The notes under the pieces were generated by a model. That model made no database searches. It was not told the DNA's origin and saw only the letters and a list, made by a program, of their open reading frames with translations. Shown here piece by piece: positions 1 through 8,505 of a DNA stretch of 33,787 bases. The position numbers and the translations under genes were made by a program. Numbering within the stretch: the first letter of the stretch is position 1; every line of letters starts with the position of its first letter. This stretch comes from DATAXP01 sp036272935 (lineage in GTDB: Bacteria; Planctomycetota; Planctomycetia; Pirellulales; PNKZ01), in the NCBI GenBank assembly GCA_036272935.1, contig DATAXP010000126.1, positions 1 through 33,787 of the forward strand, written 5' to 3'.

Positions 1-108
1 GTAAAGGTTCAATAGCACGTTCGTATCGAAGACAAAAGTGGCCTCAGACCAAATGGCCCTTGTCTCCTCGTCCGTCAATCGAAAGTACTCTGGAAAATGG
101 TCTTTCAA
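1..108 (-). CDS. PIN-like domain protein, N-terminal part only (runs off left edge)
   Basis: Reading the minus strand from 108 to 1 gives an open frame that begins near KDHFPEYFRL and ends in FVFDTNVLLNLY at the window edge. That last motif, an Asp in a hydrophobic strand followed by TNVLLNLY, is the first strand and first catalytic acid of PIN-fold nucleases. The preceding FPEYFRLTDEE...IW stretch matches the usual opening of the PIN-like group once called DUF4935. An in-frame TGA lies at about 196-198 and there is no ATG or GTG after it. The most likely start is therefore the TTG at 106-108, with an AGGA-type site about 10 bases upstream. Members of this fold cut RNA, but the substrate here is unknown. 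The remaining catalytic acids lie outside the window. Confidence 0.72.
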   Translation of the reverse strand, partial: MKDHFPEYFRLTDEETRAIWSEATFVFDTNVLLNLY

Positions 109-410
109 CTGCCTGATTCCTCGGAATTGCTCTTGAAACCGCGAGCGCTGCCACAGGCCCGGGGCAAGAGCTGCCCAGCATCCGAAAGGCGACCATCAGG
201 AATCGGCTGACGGTGAACGGCTTCTGAGAACCGACGCATTGGACTGCCGTCAAATTCGAGCTGCGAACTTCGCGATCGCTAGAAGATCGTTGCAGTTCGT
301 TGCGGCAGCAAATCCAAGGTTCACGTCCAGAAGTGCGAAAGAAAGGACTGTTCCTAACGGCGGGGTTTTGCTTCCCTTGCCGGCCTGCGGGCGGCGGCAA
401 TAATGGCCGT
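109..410. other. intergenic region between divergent genes, no gene recognised
   Basis: This stretch separates the PIN-like gene on the minus strand from the membrane protein gene on the plus strand. Open frames cross it on both strands, but none has family-like sequence or a convincing ribosome-binding site. It presumably holds two divergent promoters. I could not identify clear -35/-10 pairs. Confidence 0.5.
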
Positions 411-932
411 ATGTACGCTCCCTCCGGCGCCGAGTCCGAGATGCCGATCTTTCTGCGGCGTAATACGTTGCCGCTCCCCGCGGCCCCGCCTTCCTCGCCT
501 GGTTATGACGAGCCGCCGGGCATCCCGTTGTCGCACGACGAAGAGCCCGTCGCCACCGAAAGCGAAGAAGAATACGCGTTCGCCGAAGAGATCGAAGAAG
601 ACGAGCTGATCGCAGCCCGTGAGCGGGCACAGCATGCCTTGGCCGAGGCGATCCACGAGGCGATTCTGGCCGAGAAGGCCCGCCAGAATCAGCCGTTGCC
701 GCGCTGGTACGTGCGCACGCTGGTCGCGATCGGCCTGACGGTGTTCGTCGGCGGACAGACGCTGCCGCCCGAATGGTTCGCCGGGGCGTGCGGCATCGTG
801 CAGTTGGCGTGGCTGTTCGTGGCGACCGTCTACAAGCTCCACTCGCGCCGGATCGAAGCGGCGTGGATGATCGTCGTCGTGCTGTATCTCGTCGCAACCG
901 TCGAAGCGATTATTCGCTTGAAATGGCTGTGA
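411..932 (+). CDS. small acidic membrane protein of unknown function
   Basis: I do not recognise this protein. From the ATG at 411 it is 173 residues. It has a proline-rich start, then a strongly acidic stretch around residues 40-65 with many Glu and Asp, then a likely amphipathic helix rich in Ala, Glu and Arg. Three probable membrane segments follow at about 105-123, 127-148 and 154-170, the first around RTLVAIGLTVFVGG and the last around WMIVVVLYLVATVEAII. The frame stays open to 300, but the extra N-terminal residues look like translated non-coding DNA. A start at 441 (MPIFLRRN) is also possible, since neither ATG has a clear ribosome-binding site. Its 3' end overlaps the convergent Maf gene by 23 bases. 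Confidence 0.6.
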   Translation: MYAPSGAESEMPIFLRRNTLPLPAAPPSSPGYDEPPGIPLSHDEEPVATESEEEYAFAEEIEEDELIAARERAQHALAEAIHEAILAEKARQNQPLPRWYVRTLVAIGLTVFVGGQTLPPEWFAGACGIVQLAWLFVATVYKLHSRRIEAAWMIVVVLYLVATVEAIIRLKWL

Positions 933-1524
933 GCATCTCGGTCAACAGCTCCATCGGCAAGCCGACGACGTTCGATTCGCTCCCGGCAACGATGCTCAGC
1001 CAGCCGAGCCGATCTTGCAGGCCGAACGCGCCCGCTTTGCCTTCCCACAGCCCGGTGGCCAGGTAGTCGCGAATCTCGCTGGCCGCCAGCGTGCGCATCC
1101 GCAGCGTGGTCGTGGCGATCCGCACCATCGGTTCCCGACCTGGTAACGGCCACACGCACAGGCCACTGTAGGCGCGGTGCTCGCGACCGCTCAGCAGTTC
1201 GAGCATCTGCTGCGAATGTCGCTCATCAGCCGGCTTGCCGAGAATCTGCCCCTGACACTCGGCCACTGTATCGCAGCCGATCACGACCATCCGCCTGCCA
1301 CCGGCCTGCGGATCGACGCTTCCCGCCTCGATCCGTTCGACGACGTCGGCCGCCTTCTGGCAAGCCAGACGGGCGACCAGCTCCGTCGGCAACTCGCCGC
1401 TGCACATGCCACACTCTGCCTCGGGCCGCGGCTCGACGACCGTGAACGCGTACCCCGCCTCGGCCATCAACTCTCGTCGCCGCGGCGAGCCGCTGGCCAG
1501 GATAAGATGAAGGTTGCTCGTCAT
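910..1524 (-). CDS. maf: Maf-family nucleoside triphosphate pyrophosphatase
   Basis: Maf proteins hydrolyse nucleoside triphosphates, mostly modified or non-canonical ones or dTTP/UTP, to the monophosphate and pyrophosphate, and they act in the cytoplasm. The 204-residue product opens with the diagnostic LILASGSPRRREL (residues 7-19). It then has the catalytic-base motif IGCDTVAE with Asp85, the following ILGKP, the EGKAGAFGLQDR loop and the closing SNVVGLPMELL. The length is normal for the family. The key acid is present, so the enzyme is probably active. Subfamily (dTTP/UTP or m7GTP type) cannot be settled by eye. The gene is divergent from the pseudouridine synthase gene with only about 40 bases between, so their promoters must overlap. 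Confidence 0.93.
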   Translation of the reverse strand: MTSNLHLILASGSPRRRELMAEAGYAFTVVEPRPEAECGMCSGELPTELVARLACQKAADVVERIEAGSVDPQAGGRRMVVIGCDTVAECQGQILGKPADERHSQQMLELLSGREHRAYSGLCVWPLPGREPMVRIATTTLRMRTLAASEIRDYLATGLWEGKAGAFGLQDRLGWLSIVAGSESNVVGLPMELLTEMLTAISSE

Positions 1525-1565
1525 GCGGCTTCCATCGTACCATGCCTCGCGACAATCTCCCTGCC

Positions 1566-2264
1566 ATGCACTCGCTCGACGTTCTTTACGAAGACAACCA
1601 TCTGCTAGTGCTCAACAAGCCGGCAGGATTGGTGACGATGGGCGTCGCGCCCGGCGAGCCGAGCTTGCTGGCGATCGCCAAGTCGTACATCCAGCGCAAG
1701 TACGCGAAGCCTGGCAACGTGTACCTGGGTGCGATGAGCCGGCTCGATGCGCCGGTTACCGGCATCGTGTTGTTCGCCCGCACGTCGAAGGCGGCCGCAC
1801 GATTGACCGAACAGTTCCGTACCCGAGAAGTCGACAAGCTTTACTGGGCCGTAGTCAGCGGAGCGGCGCCGAGTAGCGGCGACTGCGTCGATCATCTGCT
1901 CAAGGACGAGCGACATCGCAAGATGCACGTCGTCGAGCGGCCGCAGCCCGGGAGCGTCGAAGCACGGCTATCATACCGCCGGCTGGCAAAAGTCGATCGC
2001 GGCGAGTCGCTGCTGGAGGTGACGCTCGAAACCGGCCGCAAGCATCAGATCCGCCTGCAACTGGCATCGCGCGGTATGCCGATCGTCGGCGATCGCAAAT
2101 ACGGCAGCAGCGTGGCGTTCGCCCCAGGCATTGCTCTGCACGCGCGCCGGCTGATCGTCGAGCATCCGACACGCCACGAATCGATGACCTTCACCGCCCC
2201 GCTGCCCGAGAGCTGGCGGCGCTTCCAGCTTCCGCAACATCTCGTATCGCCCACGACGCCTTGA
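1566..2264 (+). CDS. RluA-family pseudouridine synthase
   Basis: This enzyme family converts specific uridines in rRNA or tRNA to pseudouridine. The 232-residue product shows the usual opening LYEDNHLLVLNKPAGL, the catalytic loop SRLDAPVTGIVLFAR with the active-site Asp in RLD, the KLYWAVVSG strand, and the late motif LETGRKHQIRLQLA. The residue before RLD is Ser where the RluA group usually has His. There is no N-terminal S4 domain, as in the short RluA-type members. The frame is open to an ATG at 1542, but I favour 1566 because family members start a few residues before the LYEDNH motif. Neither start has a clear ribosome-binding site. Which RNA position is modified cannot be told. Confidence 0.9.
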   Translation: MHSLDVLYEDNHLLVLNKPAGLVTMGVAPGEPSLLAIAKSYIQRKYAKPGNVYLGAMSRLDAPVTGIVLFARTSKAAARLTEQFRTREVDKLYWAVVSGAAPSSGDCVDHLLKDERHRKMHVVERPQPGSVEARLSYRRLAKVDRGESLLEVTLETGRKHQIRLQLASRGMPIVGDRKYGSSVAFAPGIALHARRLIVEHPTRHESMTFTAPLPESWRRFQLPQHLVSPTTP

Positions 2265-2330
2265 GCAACCCCGACCGATGGCATACCCTTACTGCTAATC
2301 TCTACCCCCAGCCCCCAGCCCCACCGTTAC

Positions 2331-3056
2331 ATGATCTCCGCCGAAACGCTCAAAAAACTGGCCCGCTTCGATACGCCCACCATTTGCAACGTCATCGAGT
2401 TGTTCGACGTGCGGCCGCGCAACGTCGGCTACATGGATGGTCGCATCAAGTCGAACTTCCCCACGCTGCCGCCGATGGTGGGCTTCGCCAGCACGGCGTC
2501 GTTCCGCAGCGACGCCCCGCCGATGGGCGGCGACGCCTACGGCCTGATGGACCAGCAGGTCGCCGGGTTCGCCGAGTTACCGGGACCGGCGGTCGTGGTG
2601 TTCGCCGATCTCGACGATCCGCCGGTGGCTGCCACGTTCGGCGAGGTGATGTGCTCGGTCTACAAAGGATTCGGCTCGGTAGGGCTGATCACCTCAGGCG
2701 GCGGCCGCGACCTCGAGCAAGTCCGCGCCCTCGATTACCCCGTGTTCACCGGCACCACCATCTGCTCGCATGCCTACTGCCATCTGCTGCACATCGGCCT
2801 GCCGGTGCGCGTCGGCGGCTTGACGGTGCGACAGGGCGACTTGCTCCACGGCGATGCCAATGGCGTGACGAACGTTCCGCCGAACCTTGCGGCGGCGATC
2901 GCCGATATCTCGGAAGAGTTCATCGCCGCCGAGAAGTACGTGCTCGACTACGTGCGCGGCAGCGGCCCCAAAACCGCTGCTGGCCTGGCGACGGCGCGGA
3001 AAGAGTTCTCGGCCGTCGTCGCCAAGCTCACCGAGCGCGCCAAGGCGTCGCGCTGA
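2331..3056 (+). CDS. RraA-family protein (aldolase/decarboxylase-like)
   Basis: The 241-residue product belongs to the RraA/HMG-aldolase fold. The family includes regulators that bind RNase E and enzymes that cleave 4-hydroxy-4-methyl-2-oxoglutarate or decarboxylate oxaloacetate. Seen here are the N-terminal DTPTICNVIE, the nucleus GLITSGGGRDLEQV with the conserved Gly-x-Arg-Asp (Arg126, Asp127) that binds the metal and keto-acid in the enzymes, the YPVFTGTTICSH strand, and the closing GDANGVTNVPP. The catalytic Arg and Asp are present, so an enzyme is at least as likely as a pure regulator. The gene ends one base before the convergent nei gene. It lies about 65 bases after the pseudouridine synthase gene and may be co-transcribed with it. 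Confidence 0.87.
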   Translation: MISAETLKKLARFDTPTICNVIELFDVRPRNVGYMDGRIKSNFPTLPPMVGFASTASFRSDAPPMGGDAYGLMDQQVAGFAELPGPAVVVFADLDDPPVAATFGEVMCSVYKGFGSVGLITSGGGRDLEQVRALDYPVFTGTTICSHAYCHLLHIGLPVRVGGLTVRQGDLLHGDANGVTNVPPNLAAAIADISEEFIAAEKYVLDYVRGSGPKTAAGLATARKEFSAVVAKLTERAKASR

Positions 3057-3057
3057 T

Positions 3058-3864
3058 TCACGCTGAACCGCGCACTTCGGGATGGCCCTGGCATTGCGGG
3101 CACCAGTAGGTGGTGCGCCCCAGATCGCCTTGCCGTCGCAGTTCGATTGTTGTGCCACAGTTGAAGCACGGCTCGCCGCTGCGGCCGTATACCCACATTC
3201 GCGGCCCCGACAATGCCGGCCGGGTGCGTCGCGACGCGCCGTCGAGGTTTGCCGACATCAGCGCTTGCGCCCGCTCGACGATCTCGATCATCCGCTCGTC
3301 GGAAAACTCGCCGACTGTGGCAAACGGGTTGGCCTTCGCCAGAAACAACGTTTCCGATTTGTAGATGTTGCCGATGCCGCAGACGATCCGCTGATTCATC
3401 ACCGCTTCGCCCAGCGGCAGCGCATCAGATGCCCGAAACCGTCGCAGCACTTCGGCGCTATCAAGTGTCCCGCTGAGCACATCAGGCCCTAAGGTTTGCA
3501 GATGTTCGTGGCGACGCAAGGTAGCCGCGGTCAGCAGTTCCAGCACCTCGGGACTGAAGCACACCACGACGTGCCCTGGCACTTCCAGCACGATCGCGGC
3601 TCGATGCTCCGGTTTCTGCCAGCGCTCGCCGGGGCGATACAGATGCCACGAGCCGGTCATCCCCATGTGCGAGTGCAGCGCGCCGCCATCATCAAGATGA
3701 AAGAGCAAATGCTTACCGCGGGCTTCGACGCCGCTGAGCTTGCGGCCTACGAGTTGAGCCACATTCAATGCCGGATCGCGTGAGCGCGCATGCTCGATGG
3801 TCTGCCCGGCGAGGATCGGCCGCAGCCGCGCCGCCGTCCGATAGATCGTGTCCCCCTCGGGCAT
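3058..3864 (-). CDS. nei: Nei/Fpg-family DNA glycosylase (endonuclease VIII-like)
   Basis: This enzyme removes oxidised bases from DNA and then nicks the abasic site. The 268-residue product starts MPEGDTIYR, the signature of the Nei branch, with the catalytic Pro2 and Glu3. It has the conserved Lys51 in ARGKHLLFH, the helix-two-turn-helix stretch LGEAVMNQRIVCGIGNIYKSE near residues 151-171, and a complete C-terminal zinc finger with Cys233, Cys236, Cys255 and Cys258. The frame stays open for over 100 codons upstream, but that part lies inside lhr and is not glycosylase-like. The ATG at 3864 overlaps the lhr stop as TAATG, which implies translational coupling. Mycobacteria also place a nei gene beside lhr. 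Confidence 0.95.
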   Translation of the reverse strand: MPEGDTIYRTAARLRPILAGQTIEHARSRDPALNVAQLVGRKLSGVEARGKHLLFHLDDGGALHSHMGMTGSWHLYRPGERWQKPEHRAAIVLEVPGHVVVCFSPEVLELLTAATLRRHEHLQTLGPDVLSGTLDSAEVLRRFRASDALPLGEAVMNQRIVCGIGNIYKSETLFLAKANPFATVGEFSDERMIEIVERAQALMSANLDGASRRTRPALSGPRMWVYGRSGEPCFNCGTTIELRRQGDLGRTTYWCPQCQGHPEVRGSA

Positions 3865-6800
3865 TACGACTCCCGCCGCCGCAGCAGCATGCCGCGGCTG
3901 GTGACGATGAAGCCCATCGATTCCAGCAGCTTGGTCCACGGCGAATCGGTCGCTGCGGCGCCGTCGATCTTCGCTAAGAACACGGGCCGCTCGGAGGTGG
4001 CGAGCTTCGTCAAGGCGGCCAGCAGCGCGTCGCTCATGCCGGTGCGCTCTGGTTCGTTCTCGGGCAGGAACGTGAGCAGATGCTGGCCGGTGCGGCTCAG
4101 GTAGCCCACGAGTTGGCCGTCGCACAAGATCACGCGCGCCCCGGCCGAGCGACTGGGGCGTGGTCCTTCGGCAGCACGCTGCTGCGGCCAATCGAGTGCC
4201 ATGCCATACGGGTTTGCCGGATCAGTCGAGGCCAGGACGAGCGTGTTCCGCTGCGGTGCGGCATCGAGCGCGTCGTCGCCGAGCACGCGCTCGCGCAGAC
4301 GATCTTCGGCGCCGGCGGCCGCGAACTGCGCCGCTCCCAGCCCCGCGACAAAGTACCCTCGCCGAATGCGACCCGCTTCTTCCATCGCCTTGAGCACCGG
4401 GTAGACACCGGCGAAGCCGCCGGCTAGCGCTTCGTAGCGGAACATCTCACGCGTGAGGATGCCGTAGCGCTGGAGCAACTGTGCCGCCCAAGTGGTTTGT
4501 CGTTGCGTGGGCGTTGCGACTGCCGCATCGACGGGGAGCAACAGCGACCAGCGTCCTTCGGAGCCGGCGAGCTGCGCCGTGCGGCGCGAGCGAAACGCTC
4601 GTCCGCCGCCACGAGGTTTCTCGCGCCGCACGCCCTTCGTTTGCCGCCGAAGCGATCTGAGCGGCACGAGCGTATCGTTAGTAACCGCGCCAGCCCAAAC
4701 AAGCCGCCAGAGCGCACCGAGCACGTCGTTGCGGAAGCCGCCCAGCGTGCGCACGATATCGTCGAAGAACAGAGCACCGCGTTCGGCCAACAGGCTCAAC
4801 ACGCGATCTTCCAACTCGCCTTCGACCTTCTCCGCCGGCGGAGCGAGGATCGCCAGCGCGTTGGTGAGATAGAGCGCCACACGGCCGTCGCCCGAGCCGA
4901 GCGCGTCGAACCCGCGCCACACGATCTCGCCGGCGGCGCACAGCTCGTCGAGATCGCTGGATCGGAAGTCCGCGATCCGCGCCGGCAGAATGCCGCGCTC
5001 GATGTCGGAGGCCGGTAGCGGCAGGCCCTGCAATTGCTCGACGACGTCGAGCAGACCGTCGAGCCCCTTGCGCTTGCGATCCAGCCCCTGCCACGCCGGC
5101 AGGAAGCGCCCCATCGCCGCCTGCTCGACCGGCTCAACCTGCTTGCGCAGCTTGGCCAACGAGCGCCGCTTGAGCACGCGCAGCACTTCGGCGTCGCAGA
5201 ACTCCCGGCCGCGACCGCCGGGCAGAAACTCTCCTTCGACGATCCGCCCGCGTGCCACGAGCCGTTCGAGCGCCCTATGGACTGCCTTCGTTCCCAGGCC
5301 AAGCCGTCGCGCAGGCTCGTCGAGCGTGAACGGCACGTGAGTTCGAGCGAAGCGCGCCAGCAAATCTTCCAGCGGCTCCGCGACCGATTCGAGGAACGCC
5401 TCGGGCAAGCCCGGCGGCGGAACCGCTCCCAAGGCGTCACGGTAGCGGCTGGCATCCTCGGCCGCGATGAATCGATGCTCATCGGCAATCCGCAACGTTA
5501 CCGCACGGCGTGCGGTGCGCAGCTCGTCGATGCAAACATCAATGTTTTCTGCGGCAACTCCGCGAGCGATCATTTCCTCGCGACTCAAATCGCCCAGCTT
5601 CAGCAACAGGTCGTGTAAGCCGTCGGCATCGCGGATCGGATATTTGCTGCTGAGGCGTTGCAGTTCAAGAGCCAACTCATCGACAGTCTCGGCGTCGAGC
5701 AGCTCGCGCAGCTCGGCGTCGCCTAGCAGCTCGCGCAACTGCGCCTGGTCGAGCGCGAGCATCGCGGCTCGCCGCTCGGCCAACGGTGCATCGCCGTCGT
5801 AGATAAAAGTGCCGACGTAGTTGAACATCAGCGACGAGGCGAACGGCGAGGCGGTGTGCGAGATCACCTGCCGGACGCGAATCGTTCGCCGTTCGATCTC
5901 TTCGAGCACGCTCTTCAATCCCTTGAGATCGAACACGTCGCGCAGGCACTCGCGGTAGGTTTCGAGCAAGATCGGGAACTGCGCGTATCGCGACGCCACC
6001 GCGAGCAGGTCGGCACTGCGTCGGCGCTGCATCCACAACGCCGTGCGCTTGCCCGCCTGGCGGCGAGGCAGCAGCAGCGCCCGGGCCGCGTTCTCGCGGA
6101 AGTGCGCGGCAAACAGCGCCGTCGAGCCGACCTGGCGGACCACCTCATCCTCGATCTCCTCCGACTTTGGAAAGAACAGTTCCAGCGGTGGCGGCTCGTC
6201 GGTTTCGGGCAAGCGGAACACGATGCCGTCGTCCGACCAGATCATGTCGACTTCGCCGACCGTTTCGCTGCGCAGCCGAGCGGCGACCGCCATCGCCCAC
6301 GGCGCGTGGATCCGCGCTCCCAGCGGCGACATGACGCACACGCGCCAATCACCGACCTCGTCCAAAAAGCATTCGACGACAATCGTCTTATCCGTCGGCG
6401 GCTCCTCGGTTGCCTCGGCTTGGTCGCGCAGATAGTCGATCAGGTTCGTCGCCGAGCGGCCGTCGAGCACGCCCCCTTCGGTCAGTTCATCGAGCGCCCG
6501 ATCGCGCGGCTCGCGCGCCAAATGTCCCGCCAGCCGGCCAATAGCCCGGCCGTATTCCAGGGGCCTGCCAGGACCGTCGCCGCGCCAGAATGGCATCCGT
6601 CCCGGCTCGCCGGGCGCGGGGGCGACCATCACCTGGTCGTTCGTGATGTCGAGCACCCGCCACGAGCTGGCCCCGAGCAGGAACACGTCGCCGGCGTGCA
6701 TCTCGAACACCATCTCTTCATCGAGCTCGCCGACGCGGCTGCCGCGCCCGCCGTCGCCGGCCAGAAACACACCGTAGGTGCCGCGATCGGGGATCGTGCC

Positions 6801-8396
6801 GCCGTTGAGGATCGCTAGCCGCTGCGTCCCCTTGCGCGGAGAAACGACGCCGGCAATGCGATCCCACGTCACGCGCGGTCGCAGCTCGGCAAAATCATGC
6901 GACGGATAGCGCCCGGCGAGCATGTCCAACGTCCCCTCGAACAACGATCGCGGCAACTGCGCGAACGGCGCAGCGCGGCGAGCGGTGGCGAACAAGTCGT
7001 CAACGCTCATTGGTCCCAGTGCGACCATTGCCACGATCTGCTGCGCCAACACGTCCAACGGATTGCGGGGATAAAACGTCTCTTCCACTTCGCCGCGCAA
7101 CATACGTTCGGCGGCCGCGGCGCAGGCCAGCAGATCGCCACGGTACTTGGGGAAGATGACCCCGGCGCTCGGCGCACCCACCTGGTGCCCCGCGCGGCCG
7201 ATGCGCTGGATGCCCGAGGCAATCGAGGGCGGCGCAGCGATCTGGATCACCAGGTTGACGGCCCCCATGTCGATGCCCAGCTCGAGGCTCGACGTGGCGA
7301 CGATGGCCGGCAACAGGCCACGTTTCAGCCGATCTTCGATGAGCAGCCGCGAGTCCTTGGCGATCGAGCCGTGATGGGCGAGCGCGACTTCTTCGCCGGC
7401 CAGATCGTTGATCGCCGCCGCCAGGCGCTCAGCCAGGCGACGGCTGTTGACGAAGATCATCGTGCTGCGGTGAGCGCGGATGAGTTCCAACAAGCGCGGA
7501 TGGATCGACGGCCAGATCGAGGCGATCTGCGGACCGGCCGAGGCGGGGCCAGATTGATACTGTGGCTCGGCGAGCCGGGCCATGTCTTCGACCGGCACCT
7601 CGATGCGCAGATCGAGCTGCTTGCTGCGACCGGCTTCGATGATCTCGACCGGCCGCGGCGTGGGGGGCGCGTCGATGATGCCGGCCGGCTGCTCGCCGCC
7701 GCCCAGCAGGTTGGCGATCTCTTCCAACGGCCGCTGCGTGGCCGACAGGCCGATGCGCTGCATTGGCCGAGATTCGATCTCCGCTTCACGGCGGAGGTTT
7801 TCGAGCCGTTCGAGCGACAGGAATAAGTGGGCGCCGCGCTTGTTGCCGACCAGAGAATGAATCTCGTCGACGATCACGGTATCGACCGTACGGAGAATGT
7901 CGCGCGCCCGCGATGTGAGCAGCAGGTACAGCGACTCGGGCGTGGTGATGAGGATATCGGGCGGATGACGGCGAATCTCGGCGCGCTCGGCCGAAGGCGT
8001 GTCGCCGGAGCGCACAGCGATCGACGGAACTTGATGCTCCGCACCGAGCCGGTCGGCCACGGCGCGCACCCCGGCAATGGGGGCGCGTAAGTTCCGCTCC
8101 ACATCGACCCCCAGCGCCTTGAGCGGCGAGACGTAGAGCACGCGCACACCCGCGGCCGCCGGCTCGCCTGCGTGGCGCTCGAACATGAACCGGTTGATTG
8201 CCACCAGGAACGTGGCCAGCGTTTTGCCTGAGCCGGTGGGGGCGAGCAGCAGCGTGTTCGCCCCGCGAGCAATCACCGGCCAGGCCTTCGCCTGGGCGTC
8301 GGTCGGCGCGGCGAACGACTGCGCGAACCACCGCCGCAACGCTGGATGAAACAGGGCCAGTGATTCGTCAGAACACGGAGGAGTCGCGACAGCCAT
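3864..8396 (-). CDS. lhr: Lhr-type large ATP-dependent helicase
   Basis: Lhr proteins are very long superfamily 2 helicases linked to DNA repair. This one is 1510 residues from the chosen start, matching the full-length bacterial form. Counting from the upstream ATG at 8453, the Walker A motif APTGSGKT is at 71-78, the Walker B motif VDEIHS at about 195-200 and the GLSATQRPLEEI motif III near 240. Later come the ATSSLELGIDMG and QRIGRAGH motifs V and VI. The long C-terminal half contains the winged-helix and Lhr-core regions. I prefer the ATG at 8396 because family members begin about 30 residues before the PTDAQAKAWP motif. The ATG at 8453 keeps the frame open but adds atypical sequence. The gene lies between an amidohydrolase upstream and nei downstream on the same strand. 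Confidence 0.95.
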   Translation of the reverse strand: MAVATPPCSDESLALFHPALRRWFAQSFAAPTDAQAKAWPVIARGANTLLLAPTGSGKTLATFLVAINRFMFERHAGEPAAAGVRVLYVSPLKALGVDVERNLRAPIAGVRAVADRLGAEHQVPSIAVRSGDTPSAERAEIRRHPPDILITTPESLYLLLTSRARDILRTVDTVIVDEIHSLVGNKRGAHLFLSLERLENLRREAEIESRPMQRIGLSATQRPLEEIANLLGGGEQPAGIIDAPPTPRPVEIIEAGRSKQLDLRIEVPVEDMARLAEPQYQSGPASAGPQIASIWPSIHPRLLELIRAHRSTMIFVNSRRLAERLAAAINDLAGEEVALAHHGSIAKDSRLLIEDRLKRGLLPAIVATSSLELGIDMGAVNLVIQIAAPPSIASGIQRIGRAGHQVGAPSAGVIFPKYRGDLLACAAAAERMLRGEVEETFYPRNPLDVLAQQIVAMVALGPMSVDDLFATARRAAPFAQLPRSLFEGTLDMLAGRYPSHDFAELRPRVTWDRIAGVVSPRKGTQRLAILNGGTIPDRGTYGVFLAGDGGRGSRVGELDEEMVFEMHAGDVFLLGASSWRVLDITNDQVMVAPAPGEPGRMPFWRGDGPGRPLEYGRAIGRLAGHLAREPRDRALDELTEGGVLDGRSATNLIDYLRDQAEATEEPPTDKTIVVECFLDEVGDWRVCVMSPLGARIHAPWAMAVAARLRSETVGEVDMIWSDDGIVFRLPETDEPPPLELFFPKSEEIEDEVVRQVGSTALFAAHFRENAARALLLPRRQAGKRTALWMQRRRSADLLAVASRYAQFPILLETYRECLRDVFDLKGLKSVLEEIERRTIRVRQVISHTASPFASSLMFNYVGTFIYDGDAPLAERRAAMLALDQAQLRELLGDAELRELLDAETVDELALELQRLSSKYPIRDADGLHDLLLKLGDLSREEMIARGVAAENIDVCIDELRTARRAVTLRIADEHRFIAAEDASRYRDALGAVPPPGLPEAFLESVAEPLEDLLARFARTHVPFTLDEPARRLGLGTKAVHRALERLVARGRIVEGEFLPGGRGREFCDAEVLRVLKRRSLAKLRKQVEPVEQAAMGRFLPAWQGLDRKRKGLDGLLDVVEQLQGLPLPASDIERGILPARIADFRSSDLDELCAAGEIVWRGFDALGSGDGRVALYLTNALAILAPPAEKVEGELEDRVLSLLAERGALFFDDIVRTLGGFRNDVLGALWRLVWAGAVTNDTLVPLRSLRRQTKGVRREKPRGGGRAFRSRRTAQLAGSEGRWSLLLPVDAAVATPTQRQTTWAAQLLQRYGILTREMFRYEALAGGFAGVYPVLKAMEEAGRIRRGYFVAGLGAAQFAAAGAEDRLRERVLGDDALDAAPQRNTLVLASTDPANPYGMALDWPQQRAAEGPRPSRSAGARVILCDGQLVGYLSRTGQHLLTFLPENEPERTGMSDALLAALTKLATSERPVFLAKIDGAAATDSPWTKLLESMGFIVTSRGMLLRRRES

Positions 8397-8505
8397 GCCA
8401 ACCCAATGACGAGCGCCGAATAGAACGAAGTGACCCTCCATTATTCGCGCCATTGCCGGCAGGGGCCAGCCTGCCTAAGGGGATCGTGCAGAGATGTTCG
8501 ACGGC

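Noticed and set aside
44..400. 118-residue minus-strand frame at the left edge
   Set aside because: A different minus-strand frame carries the PIN-like motif. This one is a shadow with no family-like sequence.
3865..4191. N-terminal extension of the Nei glycosylase by about 109 residues
   Set aside because: The catalytic Pro must be residue 2 after removal of Met, so MPEGDT has to be the true start. The extension is lhr read in another frame.
5856..7826. Plus-strand frames of about 310-320 residues opposite lhr
   Set aside because: Their residues are rich in Arg, His and Gln with no recognisable motif, while the minus strand encodes a complete Lhr helicase.
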